Assembly: GCF_020497125.1 (NCBI RefSeq) | Contig: NC_059077.1 | Coordinates: forward strand, 24,498,840 to 24,562,839 | Length of the DNA stretch: 64,000 nt | Direction of reading: 5' to 3' | Source of the DNA: Mauremys mutica | Lineage: Eukaryota > Chordata > Testudines > Geoemydidae | Shown here: piece by piece, positions 23,531 to 34,178 of the stretch | How positions within the stretch are numbered: position 1 is the stretch's first letter | Layout of the letters: each line of letters starts with the position of its first letter | Translations under genes and position numbers: made by a program | Notes under the pieces: generated by a model | The model's database searches: none | Told to the model about the DNA's origin: nothing | The model's input: only the letters and a program-made list of their open reading frames with translations

Positions 23531-24311
23531 TAACTGGTGTGATAGAGCCCAAGGTTTTGTTGAACTTTGAGACTCTTTGCTAGAACTCTCTCTTTTCTCA
23601 GGGGACTGCATGAGAGGCATTGGTTTCTTTTGGAAGGATTACATTTTCCCACCTTAGAAAAGGCACTGTGGATGTGATTTATAAATTTGTTCACTAGCCC
23701 CTGAGGCAAATAGACGAAATACATTTTATAAATCTTTAAACATAAAATAAATTGTACCCTTGTTTTTTTAAATTAGGGACTAATAACATCTTGTAATGTA
23801 TTGAAAACCATTTAAATTATATATCATTATGATATTTTAAAACAAAGTTTCAGTGTGTAGTGTACTTAATATGCCTATTTTTAAACTATTGATTTTATGT
23901 CTATGTGTTACATACTCTTTAAGACTGCCAGCTTCTTTTCTAGGTACCTGCTGTTTAATTTAAAAAAAAATAAACTAAATTAGGAAAAAGGTTCCTGTGT
24001 CTGTTTTCAGTACTAGGCAGAAAGAGAGAGACATCTGTACACATAAAGCCACCTGTTATACTGACAGTACCTGACAATCTGGAATTAGGTACCTCAATTC
24101 TCAAGTAAGGCGTTCCTGGTAGTGCTGCAAAAATCCTCAAGTGATAGAGCATCTTGAATCACTTTTGAGTAATGCCTACCAGCTGTCATATGGAGCATCA
24201 TTCCCATCCTCAGCCAAAAGCAAGGAGGTAAGGGTCAGAGAGGTAGCTGGGGATCCCTAAGGAACTGAACTCACACATGCACAAGTTAATGATATACTGT
24301 GCTCTATGAAG
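23531..24311. other. no gene recognised
   Basis: AT-rich, no recognisable element. Confidence 0.45.
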
Positions 24312-24577
24312 TAAGGGTATGGCTACACTGCAATTAAACACCCCTGGCTGGTCTGAGTCAGCTGACTCAGGCTTGCAGGGCTCAGGTTATGGGGTTGTTT
24401 AATTGCAGTGTGGACATTCAGGCTAAGGCGGGAGCCCAGGCTCTGGGACCCTATATGGGGGAAGGGTCACAGAGCCTGAGCCCAGACATCTACACTATAA
24501 TTAAACAGCTCCATAGCCCAAGCCAGCTGACACATTCCACCTGCAAATGTTTAATTGCTATGTAGACATACCCTTAG
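24312..24577. mobile_element. MITE with 'aagggtatgtctacac'-type ends
   Basis: About 266 bp. The left end 'aagggtatggctacactgca' with 'attaaac' is matched in inverse by 'gtttaattgctatgtagaca' and 'taccctta' at the right. Internal inverted segments ('gggctcaggttatggggttg' and neighbours) are also present. No clear target duplication, no ORF. Probably hAT, from end sequence only. Confidence 0.7.
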
Positions 24578-25039
24578 TCTTACTTTTGAAAAAGTGCAAG
24601 TATTTTTAGGATACATAATATTGCTAATATGTAACATCCCTACTGACTGGATAAATAACATCTCAATGAAGTTTATAAAGTCAATAATCTGCAGTCTAAG
24701 AATTCTCCTAAATCATCTTTGCCACAACAGATGAAAATGTCTCCTAACTACTCATTATAGTCCATCAGTAGACAGCCCTGCTATTGATCCATAGATTGCA
24801 ATGGTTTCTGAGTCATTATGGTCTGCTGAGTTATTATTGATCTGGAAACCAAACATTCTCAAAGTGGGCCTTTACATGATAAATTGTAGTTGTCACAGTT
24901 AATTAAGTCAGAAATTACTAATTTCCTAAGTACAGGGACAGAGTCTGATCTCAGTTACATTGGTATGAGGCCCTGATCCTGTATCAGAATGCACTAGAGC
25001 AGAGTTGACTCTCCCAGTGTTGAACTGAACTCTAAATGC

Positions 25040-25190
25040 AGTGAGGTCTGTGGTGAATGGGGCACTAGTTTGAGAATACGGAGACCTGGGTTCTAGTTCA
25101 GCCCTATCATTGACTTGCTGTGTATCCCTGTGCTGTGAGCTGCTTCACCTCTGTCTGTCATAATTTCCTTCTACAGCAACTTCCTCCACT
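25040..25190 (-). repeat. MIR-like SINE, reverse orientation
   Basis: Reads 'ggagacctgggttctagttc', 'cattgacttgctgtgtatcc', 'gagctgcttcacctctg', the reverse-complement phrase order of MIR ('ctgggttctaatcccagctctgccac...gcaagtcacttaacctctctg'). Diverged and partial. Confidence 0.5.
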
Positions 25191-26984
25191 CTTTTTTTTC
25201 CTTCCCATTGATTCTTACAATAAGAATGAGAGGAGAACAGTGAACACTAACAAAACATAGAACAAAATTGTGCCTATCCTGTCCCTTCCCATTTCTTTCA
25301 TTTTGAGTGAATAAGCAAACTTACATTTTGGCAGAATGTAAAGCACTTTTCCTGCCCTGCCTCTGTACCAGTTTTGCAATATTCTATATTTGTTTCTGAA
25401 GTGCTTCCTCAGACATCATCATTTTCTTTTCATTATTCATAACCAACAGTTTAATATATGCTAGTGAAGTCACATGGTGATTTAACAACTTCTAGTTTCT
25501 GGAAATTAAATCCTGCTAAACCTTTATATTAAAAAGTCTTTCAGCAATTTCCAAACAACACTTTACTAACTCTTGACATTTACTGGTCTTAGTGATTTTT
25601 TAGGGTGGCTTAGGGAATGTAAAGAAGCTGAAAACAAGCAAAACTATTGAAATATGAACAATAAAAGTAGGTGATCTTAATCCACTCCTCAGAATCTCCT
25701 TAAACACTTACTCAGATTGAGACTGATGAAACAGAACCTGAGAAATTCCTAGAAGTAATTCAAGCAGTAAATACTGTGGAAGACTTTGTAAATGATTCAG
25801 ACAATCACTTTGTCAGGCCCCGGGTCTGCTGTAAACTCTGTAGTTTAGCCATAATCTGGCCAGTCTCTCACTGCCTGGGGCTGGATGTGACATAGAGGCT
25901 GACTGCTTAACATCTAGGAGAAGGAAATTCTGTATATCATTCATCAAAAGCAAACATGCCAAACAACTGATTGGCACTGACCGACTCTAAGGCCCTACCC
26001 ATATACTGGGATCAAGCCCTTCTCAGCTGATGTTTAGTTCCACTGAAGTCAAAAGAGCTGTGCGGAGCTGGTCCACAGTGGTTTTAACAGTATTAGAAAG
26101 AACTGCAACGTTCTGCTAGACAGTTCTAGCATATTTTCCCTACCCATTGTGGAAGGAAAGGGGATTTTTTTTTCCTGTGACCTATATTATAACTGTGTTA
26201 TCGAACCATTTGTAAAAGGGGGGACTGATGTCACAGTCCCCATGCTCTGGTAACATAGCATCATTCCAGTTGCCAGTTGCAGAGACAGTACTCTTAGAAA
26301 GAACAGAAAATAATGTGGCAACTCCAATAGAGTTTGGAGGTGTTGAGTTTGCTCTCTCTTTGACTCTGGTATGGTAACTGTCTGATTTTTAGATACCTTT
26401 AGAAACTGATTATACAGTCCTTGTGCCCTGCTTTGAACATCTGGTACAACTTTGACACAGCATTGTCTTAGCTTACATTCACATCTTACATACTCCCCCA
26501 CCCCCACTAATCAGTGTGTTTCAGTAAATAATTATCAAATCCTGTGCTTATCCCCCCCCACATCCATCCCCCAGTTTCCCCTGAAGGTGTGAGATCTCTA
26601 ACTCAATAGAGTCATACACTTGAGAACTGAAATAATCCATTAATATGTTTTAGGCATGCCAGCTTGGTTTATTGTTGGGCATGAGTCATTTTATATTGGG
26701 TATATAAAATGTTTACTTATCTCTTTAACCATATTGCTTTCATTCATGCTATGAATGCTTCTTTGTCTTGTTCCTTGTTGCTATATGCTGTAGAATTCAC
26801 AACAAATAAATAAATGTTATTTTCTGACCTCAAGATATGAATTAAAAATAAATGGTTGAAGTGGCTGAAGTCTCTTTTGTGGTAGAAGGCCAAATTATTT
26901 TAGACTTGATTTATTTGTATGCATTTTTTCAGTATTACCAATGCTTTCCCAATCCCCTTTTTAGCAATTCTTTTGTCTCTTTCC
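25191..26984. other. no gene recognised
   Basis: Unassigned sequence. The - strand ORF at 26187-26507 shows no domain. Confidence 0.45.
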
Positions 26985-27200
26985 AAATTCAGTGACAGTT
27001 CTCCGATTGCTTCAGATGTTTGGAACAATTTATCACTTCCCATGTGGGAAGCAGCTTCCTCCTGCCTCTTTCAAAACCCACCTTAAAATTCATTTCTCCC
27101 TTTCTGCACAGAAATAGGTGTAGAACCAAGCTACCTGCTCTTGGCTTCCATGATCTAGAAAAAAATAGACTTTGCAATTTTTATGCATCAACAGTTTGCT
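26985..27200 (+). pseudogene. possible L2-like LINE C-terminal fragment
   Basis: A + frame gives 'MFGTIYHFPCGKQLPPASFKTHL', which parallels the 'WNSLPxxxRxxxSLxxFKxxLKTHLF' end of L2 proteins. The resemblance is in spacing and the 'FKTHLK' element only. No confirmed tail. Confidence 0.35.
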
Positions 27201-28806
27201 CTTAAGGATTGTATTGCTCTTATCGTCAGTTTCATACTGCCCAATGGAAGGGATTCATGATGATTAGCAATTGCCAATTTTTTTCCTTACTGGGGTGTAT
27301 ATTGCTGGGTAACTTATGACTGTTTCAATGTACCAAACCTTTAAATGCGTTGAGTATCTGATTGTCTGCTGGCAGTTGAAGGTCACTGCTGTCAGCGTGA
27401 ATGACATTTTGTTGTAGCCATGTCAGTCCCAGGATCTTTTTAGAGACACTGTACTCTCTAATGGAGGCTTTGCATTTTCTGCTTATTGTCCCTTAATCAA
27501 AATAAATGTCCTTTTTGACTGCAAGTAAAGATTTTACTTTTCTGTAGAAAACATCCCCACAAATTGATTCTACGCTGTACCTCCTTTCTCTATATGGATG
27601 ACTATTGTTGATATTCAGTTTAAAAATCTAGGAGTCAGTCTTTCCATGAAACTGGGCAGATTCACAATGTTCTTTCCCTTAGGGATACTCAGAGTCCAAA
27701 TATTTCTAAATCTCACATCAGTTCCAAGATCTCAATCCGCTTATTACTACAGATGCTTTTTTGTTGTTGTTATTTTGAGTTGTTGCTGTTTTAAGTAAAA
27801 ATCCATATGAAATTTAAGTAAATATATTAACACAGTAAAGGGAATATAGAATGCCAAAGAGGTATACATGTATAGTAAAATTTGTTAGGGATTAAACCAC
27901 ATAGTGAATATGAAGGAGAAGAAAGCAGAAAGGACAGCAAAAAACAAAGAGCTCAAGATAAAATGAGTGGTGGTGGAGGAGTAATTTCTTTACTTATTAA
28001 TTCAAGACAAGAGCAGTCCCCATATGTAGTCAAATTGTTCTTCCTTTAGTTTGTCATTTATTCAATATTTTCCTATACAAAGCTGTTATTCTAGTTATCC
28101 ATATTAGATGTCTAAATGATGTCAATTGCACCTATTTTGCACTTAAAACAGCCTCCTGCTTTTCTTGCAAAGAACTTTCATTTCATTCTTCAAATTCCTA
28201 CTGTGAGACTCTCCTACTCCCCCATCTTACTACCTGAGCTCCTCCAAAGTCCCCCTTCTTATTTCCCACTTTGCAGCCTATGATCTAGATCCTGCAAAGA
28301 TTTATACAAGTGCTTAGCGTTACACACTGTGAATAATCCTATTGAAGTGAATGAGATTACTCAGTGCATAAAGCTAAGCATGTGCATAAGCTTTTGTGGG
28401 ATCAGGTCTATCTGATTGAATACTTGCACTTCTAACTACCTGATTCGTGCCCTCAGTCAGGCAATGAGGCTATAGATACTCAGATTTTTGCCTGTAATCC
28501 AGTTGCATAAATTATTCCTGCAAAAAGGGAGAACCACCTTTCTAAAATGTTGGTCTTAATCACTCTCAGCAGCACTGATTCAGAGTGTGTATTTCAAAGT
28601 TCAAGCTGATGTTATCAGATGTCCACTAAAGAATGTGGTAATTTGAAATACTTATCTGCAGTTTAATTCTGTAGATACTTTTCATCTGGTATATGTCTAC
28701 CTATTAACCTTGCACTGAGATAAGTTAAACAGAAAGGCTTAAGGTGGGACCAATAGGGCTACAACAACAGTGCATGCAGAAAGGCTTATGTTATACACCT
28801 AGCTGA
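27201..28806. other. no gene; one palindromic old repeat at 28275-28415
   Basis: At 28275-28415 'gatctagatcctgcaaagat', 'attgaagtgaatgagattac' and 'taagcatgtgcataagc' form an imperfect palindrome. It is of the same type as 42085-42170 and 44985-45105. The remainder is unassigned. Confidence 0.4.
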
Positions 28807-29613
28807 GGGCTTGGCTACACTGGAGAGTTGCAGCGCTGGTGGTGGCTTTACAGTGCTGCAACTCACTCACCGTCCACACTTGCAAGACACATACAGCGCT
28901 GTATCTCCCTGGCTGCAGCGCTGGCTGTACTCCACGTCTGCCTGGGGAATAACGACTGCAGCGCTGGTGCTGCAGCGCTGAGGTGCCAGTGTAAACAGTG
29001 ATTAATCTTACTATGCTGTAACTGACCTCCAGAATTTTCCCATAATGCTTTTAACTAAAGAACTCTCTTTGTTTTGTTATGATGCCTCTCTTTGTTTTGT
29101 TGTGAACTCGGGGCTCCCGGAGCTGCTTATCTAAAAAACAAACACAGCTACTGTTTGCTGTGAATGAGGCAGGCAGGGGGATGAATGTCCACAGCCTAGT
29201 GTTTGCTTGAGGAGAGAAACAGCATGGCGGGGGGGGCGGGAGAGGGAGTCCGTCGGAGCAGCTGCTTATCTGGTCTGCAGGCTATTTGCATTTAAGAGTG
29301 AATGAGGGGTCAGGGAAGTGGTCGGAATTTGCAAGGCAGGGAGCTGACAGTGTCGGCTCCAAATATCCACTCTCTCTCTCTCCCCCACGCTCCCTGTCAC
29401 ACTCCACCCCACCCCCCTCTTTTGAAAAGCACGTTGCAGCCACTTGAACGCTGGGATAGCTGCCCATAATGCACCACTCCCAGCACCGCTGCAAATGCTG
29501 CAAATGTGGCCACACTGCAGCGCTGGTATCTGTCAGTGTGGCCACACTCCAGCGCTTTCCCTACACAGCTGTACGAAGACAGCTGTAACTCCCAGCGCTG
29601 TGTAGCCAAGCCC
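28807..29613. mobile_element. non-autonomous PIF/Harbinger element
   Basis: About 807 bp with inverted ends 'gggcttggctacactgga' and 'cgctgtgtagccaagccc'. The last 200 bp ('gcccataatgcac' and 'aaatgctgcaaatgtggcca') closely resemble the right end of the full-length Harbinger at 33990-34110. The first 200 bp resemble its left end ('agcgctg' arrays, 'gtccacacttgcaagacaca'). The middle shares nothing obvious and has no coding frame. It is a deletion or substitution derivative mobilisable by the related transposase. The 3-bp duplication is not clear (CTG/TTG). Confidence 0.8.
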
Positions 29614-30223
29614 TTTGTTTAAAATAACATTGAGGACTAAACTGTGTGTGTTAGGCACAGCCCATAAAGAGTCACTGCAGAGTTATAACACTCCATTGGG
29701 AGGAACAAGAGGAGTTTTCCTGAGAGAGAGACAGTACCTCCTGCAGTTCCCCACTCCACAGAGGCAATGCAACCTCCACTATGTCTCACGAGACTAGTTC
29801 TCTCCATAGGCTAGTGCCTAGGCAAGGAGCCCTAGACTTGCCTCCCACCTACCTCTCTCCACCCTTTTTGGGACACCAAGTACATCCAAAGTAGTAAGTG
29901 CAAAGAAGTCCTTGAGTTCCTGACAGAGCAAAGGCTGCACTTCTGCCTAGCCCTTACATGTACCATGCAAGGCAGGGAGGCTCCCTGAGCCCTCCCTCAC
30001 TGTACAAGTGGGTAAGGGCCAATGAGAATCAAGCTCTGAGTAGAGCGCTTACAATTTTGCTCCGTGACAAGAGTGCTGTGCAGTCAGTACAACTGATAGA
30101 AATGCCACAAGACTCAGAACTCCTTTAGCATTCTAAGGAGTTAACTTGATCAGCTTTTAAAAGAAAGTCAATTGTTTCTTTCAAATGTCTGTCAAAGCCC
30201 AAATAATGCAAACATTCTCAAGC
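29614..30223. other. spacer between two Harbinger elements, no gene
   Basis: 610 bp of unassigned sequence with no ORF carrying a recognisable domain. Confidence 0.5.
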
Positions 30224-30628
30224 TAAGGCCTTGGCTACACTTGTGAGTTACAGCGCAATAAAGGAGCCCCGGGCGCACTAGCTCACTACCCGTCCACACT
30301 AGCATGGCATGTAGAGTGCTCTGACTCCGCTGGTACAGTGCTGCTGGTACTCCACCTTGCGAGTGGAATAACGTTTGCTGCACCCCCATTGGAGCACTGC
30401 AGCGCCAGTGTGAATGCCCTGGTCCTATAGTACACTCTGATCAGCCTCCAGAAGTGTCCCACAATGCCTATGCTAGCCACTCTGGTCATGTCTTTGAACT
30501 CTACTGCCCTGCCTTCAGGTGACCAACTGTCAGACCTGCCCTTTAAATTCTCTGGGAATTCTGAAAAAATCCCTTCCTGTTTGCTCAGCCAGGTGTGGAG
30601 TGCTATCAGAGAAACTTTCCAGGTGACC

Positions 30629-31153
30629 ATGCCTCCACATGCCAGGGGAGCCCCAGTATAGAGCAATGGCAAGTCACTGGACCTAAGTGTTTGGGGGGAG
30701 GAAGCTGTCCAGTCCCAGCTGCGCTCCAGCCATAGGAATTACGATACCTTTGGGCAGATATCAAGGGACATGATGGAAAGGGACCATGACAGGGACGCAC
30801 TGCAATGCAGGATTAAAGTAAAGGAGCTGCGGAATGCCTACCACAAAGCCCATGAGGCAAACCACCGCTCCAGTGCTGCCCCCGTGACCTGCCGTTTCTA
30901 CAAAGAGCTGAACGCGATACTTGGGGGCAACCCCACCTCCACTCCGGGACCACCATGGACACTTCAGAGCCCAGTGCAACAAGGCAGGAGGAGGAGGAGG
31001 AACAGCAAAGCGGGAGCGAGGGTGCTGAGGCAGAGGAAGACACCCCAGAATCCCTAGATGCATACAGCCAGGAGCTGTTCTCAAGCCAGGAGGAAGGCAG
31101 CCAGTCGCGGCAACCAGTGCTTGGGGAAGGACAAACACCAGAGGAGGTTCCCA
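30629..31153 (+). pseudogene. Harbinger Myb/SANT-like DNA-binding protein, exon 1
   Basis: ATG at 30629 opens 'MPPHARGAPV', then an early stop (30659). The trihelix Myb/SANT-like domain follows: 'VWGEEAVQSQLRSSHRNYDT', 'FGQISRDMMERDHDRDALQC', 'RIKVKELRNAYHKAHEAN' and 'CRFYKELNAILGGNP'. After a frameshift near 30940 comes an acidic linker ('RQEEEEEQQSG', 'SQELFSSQEEGSQS'). Exon 1 ends at a GTAAGC donor at 31154. Such proteins help Harbinger transposase enter the nucleus and bind its ends. Stop codon and frameshift make this copy inactive. Confidence 0.85.
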
Positions 31154-31800
31154 GTAAGCAGCTTTTATTTTGGGAAGGAAGTTATTCGCTGCGGGCTCTT
31201 GGCATGAGGAGGGTTAGGGCTGCATGCATACCTAGATGCAGAATAGGGCGTTGATATGCTCTCTCACATCGCGGTAATTGGCCTCAGTGATCTCTTCAAA
31301 GGTCTCATTCAGAACTTGGGCAATGCGCCTGTGCAGGTTTCTCGGGGGAGAGCCACTGTGGTCCTTGTCCCAGACAGGCTAACTGAGGAGGGAGGACCAT
31401 TGCTGCACACAGGCAAGCTGCATAAGGGCCAGGGTGGAAGCAGCATTGCAGTAGAAGACCCTCCCTTGCTTCCCAGGTCACCCTCAACAGTGAGATATCT
31501 TCCAGGATGGACTCCTGTGGAAAATGTGGAGACAGTGTTCAGTATAGGGGCCCCCTGCCGCTGTTGGCTCTCCCCAAGGCACAGAAACCCAGAGGACAGT
31601 ACAGCCATGAAACAATCAGTCACGCTTGACCCTGTGCTTACTCACCATTTTGGGGCTCCTGTGGGTTATGTGTGCTCACTTTGGGATGGGCAAATTATGT
31701 TATTGTGTAGACTGTGCTTGCCCTTAAGTACAGGGGAATCATTGCTCTGTCTAGTGTGAACAATGCTGCCTCCGTTAAGTGTTGCATTTTGCCTTTACAG
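31154..31800 (+). other. predicted intron of the Harbinger Myb-like gene
   Basis: It begins GTAAGC at 31154 and ends 'tgcctttacag' at 31800. Joining the flanking exons keeps the frame from 'TPEEVP' into 'ATLRSQPPVLSPAKR'. The intron is 647 bp and holds, on the opposite strand, the conserved third coding segment. Confidence 0.7.
31232..31351 (-). pseudogene. conserved third coding segment of the Harbinger element
   Basis: The - strand reads 'RNLHRRIAQVLNETF', then 'EEITEANYRDVREHINALF', two residues and a stop (31232-31234). The other Harbinger copy has a matching segment at 46418-46534: 21 of 34 aligned residues are identical, and most changes are conservative (T/S, Y/F, D/E, A/G). It lies antisense in the Myb intron, on the transposase strand. 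Upstream on the same strand are a consensus donor ('aatggtgagtaag', near 31640) and acceptor ('attttccacag', near 31515), hinting at a multi-exon gene. The frame breaks between that acceptor and 31351. I do not recognise the protein. It could be an accessory ORF or an alternative transposase 3' exon. Confidence 0.6.
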
Positions 31801-32317
31801 ATGCAACCTTGAGATCTCAGCCGCCCGTGTTATCACCAGCCAAAAGACTCCAAAGAATCAGAAAGAGGCGACGTAGAAGCAAGGAAGACATGTTGCATGA
31901 AGTAATGCAGCATTCAAGTAAAGAAAATCAAAAAGTGCAGGAGTGGCAGGAGAGTGAAAGGAGGGTCCACCAGCAGAATGTGGATCGCTGGCACCAAAGC
32001 ACAGAGTGGCTGCTAAGCATCATCATGGAGCGCCAAGCGGACTCAACACAGGCGCTCGTAGCAATACAGGGGAGCACTACCATGCCCCCCCACTGCTCTT
32101 GTCCCAAAACTCTTTCCCCTCTTGTCCCATGTCACCTCCAACCCACTTTCTACAACATCCAAATTCTTACCACCAGCAGCTGCCTCCAACACCTGTAGCT
32201 TCACTACCCAGCCCTGAAAACTACAACACTTACCCACTGCACTCAACCCCCATCACCATGCAGTATAGCCATCCAGAAGTGCACCACTTACTGCACAGCA
32301 CTCCAAACAGGACATAA
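31801..32317 (+). pseudogene. Harbinger Myb/SANT-like protein, exon 2
   Basis: Follows an acceptor 'tttgcctttacag'. It encodes 'SPAKRLQRIRKRRRRSKEDM', a basic, nuclear-localisation-like stretch, then a helical, probably coiled-coil region 'LHEVMQHSSKENQKVQEWQE' and 'ERRVHQQNVDRWHQST'. Near 32080 the frame shifts into a Pro/Ser/His-rich tail ('PHSTPITM'-like) that ends at 32317. Two AATAAA signals follow at about 32385 and 32408, positioned for its 3' end and close to the convergent transposase 3' end. Confidence 0.8.
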
Positions 32318-32559
32318 GCAAATCTGTGATTGTACCGTTCCCCGCCCCCTCGCCCTTTGTTTCCCAAGTAGTTGTGTCTCTTTTCAATAAATGCATTTTC
32401 TTTTCAATAAATGGATTTTTGGGCTTTGAAAACATTCTTTATTATTTCGTAAAGTAAAAGATACCTTAGCCCAGGAAAGAAACAGGTACTGCAAGTCAGC
32501 GTAGCAAACACAGATTCCTACTAACATTGGAACCACTGACTTCACTCCCATGCAGGGCA

Positions 32560-33806
32560 CCAAACATTACTGGTGGCTTTCAGCCTCAAATTGCTCCCTC
32601 AAGGCATCCCTAATCCTTGCAGCCCTCCACTGGGCCCCTCTAATAGCCCTGCTCTCTGGCTGTTCAAATTCAGCCTCCAGGTGTTGAACCTCTGAGTTCC
32701 ATGCCTGAGTGAATCTTTCACCCTTCCCTTCACAAATGTTATGGAGGGTACAGCACGCGGATATAACCGCAGGATGCTGTCATCTGCCAGGTCCAGCTTC
32801 CCATACAGAGAGCACCAACGGTCCTTTAAACAGCCAAAAGCACACACCAGTCATTCTGCACCGGCTCAGCCTGTTGTTGAACCGCTCCTTGCTGTTGTCA
32901 AGGCTCCTTGTGTGGGGTTTCGTGAACCACGGCATTAAAGGGTAAGTGGGGTCTCCAAGGATCACAATGGGCATTTTGACTTCCCCTACGGGGATCATCT
33001 GGTCTGGGAAAAAATTTCTGGCTTGCAGCTTCCTGAACAGGCCAGTGTTCCGAAAGATGTGTGCGTCATGCACCCTTCCGGGCCAGCCTGCGTTAATGTC
33101 AATGAAAAACCCTCAGTGATCCACAAGTGCCTGGAGAACCATCAAGAAATACCCCTTCTGATTAATGTACTCTAAGGCTAGGTGGGCTGGTGCCAGAACT
33201 GGAATATGCGTGCCATCTATCGCCCCTCCACAGTTAGGGAAACCCATTTGTGCAAAGCCAGCCACAATGTCATGCATGTTACCCAGAGTCGCGGTTCTTC
33301 TGAGTAGGATGAGATTAATGGCCCTGAAAACTTGCATCAACACGATTCTAACAGTTGACTTTCCCACTCCAAACTGGTTAGCGACCGATTGGTAGCTGTC
33401 TGGAGTTGCCAGCTTCCAGATGGCAATAGCCACCTGCTTTTCCGCTGTCAATCTCTCAATTCTCTCAATCTCATGTCCTTGTGCCGCAGGGTGGGAGCGA
33501 ACTCCTCACACAGTCCCATGAAAGTGGCTTTTCTCATCCGAAAGTTCTGTAGCCATTGTTCGTCATCCCAGACTTGCATGATGATGTGATCCCACCACTC
33601 AGTGCTTGTTTCCCAAGCCCAGAAGCAGCATTCCACGGTGGTGAGCATGTCCATGAATGCCACAAGCAAACTTGTATCATATTCATTACTTGAGTCAATA
33701 TCGTTGTTGGAGCTCTGTCACTTTGGATCATAAGGAATAACTCGACTGCCAAATGTGACGTGCTGGTGAGACTTGTCAGCATACTCCTCAGCAGTTTGGG
33801 CTCCAT
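32560..33806 (-). pseudogene. Harbinger DDE transposase, inactivated
   Basis: Start at 33806 ('MEPKLLRSMLTSLTSTS'), just after an acceptor-like 'ttccctttcag'. Then follow 'WDDEQWLQNFRMRKATFMGL' (33590-33520), a helix-turn-helix 'SVANQFGVGKSTV' (33390-33350), and the DDE_4 core. First Asp in 'GGAIDGTHIPV' (about 33215) and second in the 'DINAGWPGRVHDAHIF' block (about 33090-33050) are kept. An in-frame stop at 33113 precedes the second. A downstream 'LGDPTYPL' is intact. The expected 'VVECAFGRLKG' block reads 'TGVCFWLFKG' because of a small deletion near 32858, so the catalytic Glu is lost and the frame changes. Further frame breaks occur near 33690 and 33450. Confidence 0.88.
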
Positions 33807-34178
33807 TCCCACAGACTGAAAGGGAAGACAGAGCGTGCAGTACAAAAAACTTTGAAAGATGGCGCCAAATGTGGACGGAAGCAAAGGAATACTGGGATGC
33901 GAACCGATGCATCACAGGGCATTGGGACAGGACCCAGAATTCCCTGCACACCATGCCCCCTTCCCACAAGCCACAGCGCCAGAATGGGAAGAGGTGCTCT
34001 GTGGGATAGCTGCCCGTAATGCACTGCTCCCAATGCCACTGCAAGTGCCGCAAATGTGGCCACACCAGTGTGCTTGCAGCTGTCAGTGTGGACAGACTGC
34101 AGCGCTTTCCCTACTGTGCTCTGTGAAGGCGGGTTTAACTCACAGTGCTCTACATCTGCAAGTGTCGCCATGCCCTAA

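Larger units (their letters stand above)
30227..34175 (-). mobile_element. full-length PIF/Harbinger DNA transposon (decayed)
   Basis: 3949 bp, flanked by TAA at 30224-30226 and 34176-34178. TWA is the target duplication of PIF/Harbinger. Ends are imperfect inverted repeats: 'ggccttggctacacttgtga' on the left, and on the right the inverse of 'agtgtcgccatgccc'. It contains two convergent genes, a Myb/SANT-like protein on + (exons at 30629-31153 and 31801 to about 32317) and a DDE transposase on - (33806 to about 32560). A third conserved coding segment lies on - at 31232-31351. All frames are broken, so it is not autonomous now. Strand is given for the transposase. Confidence 0.9.
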
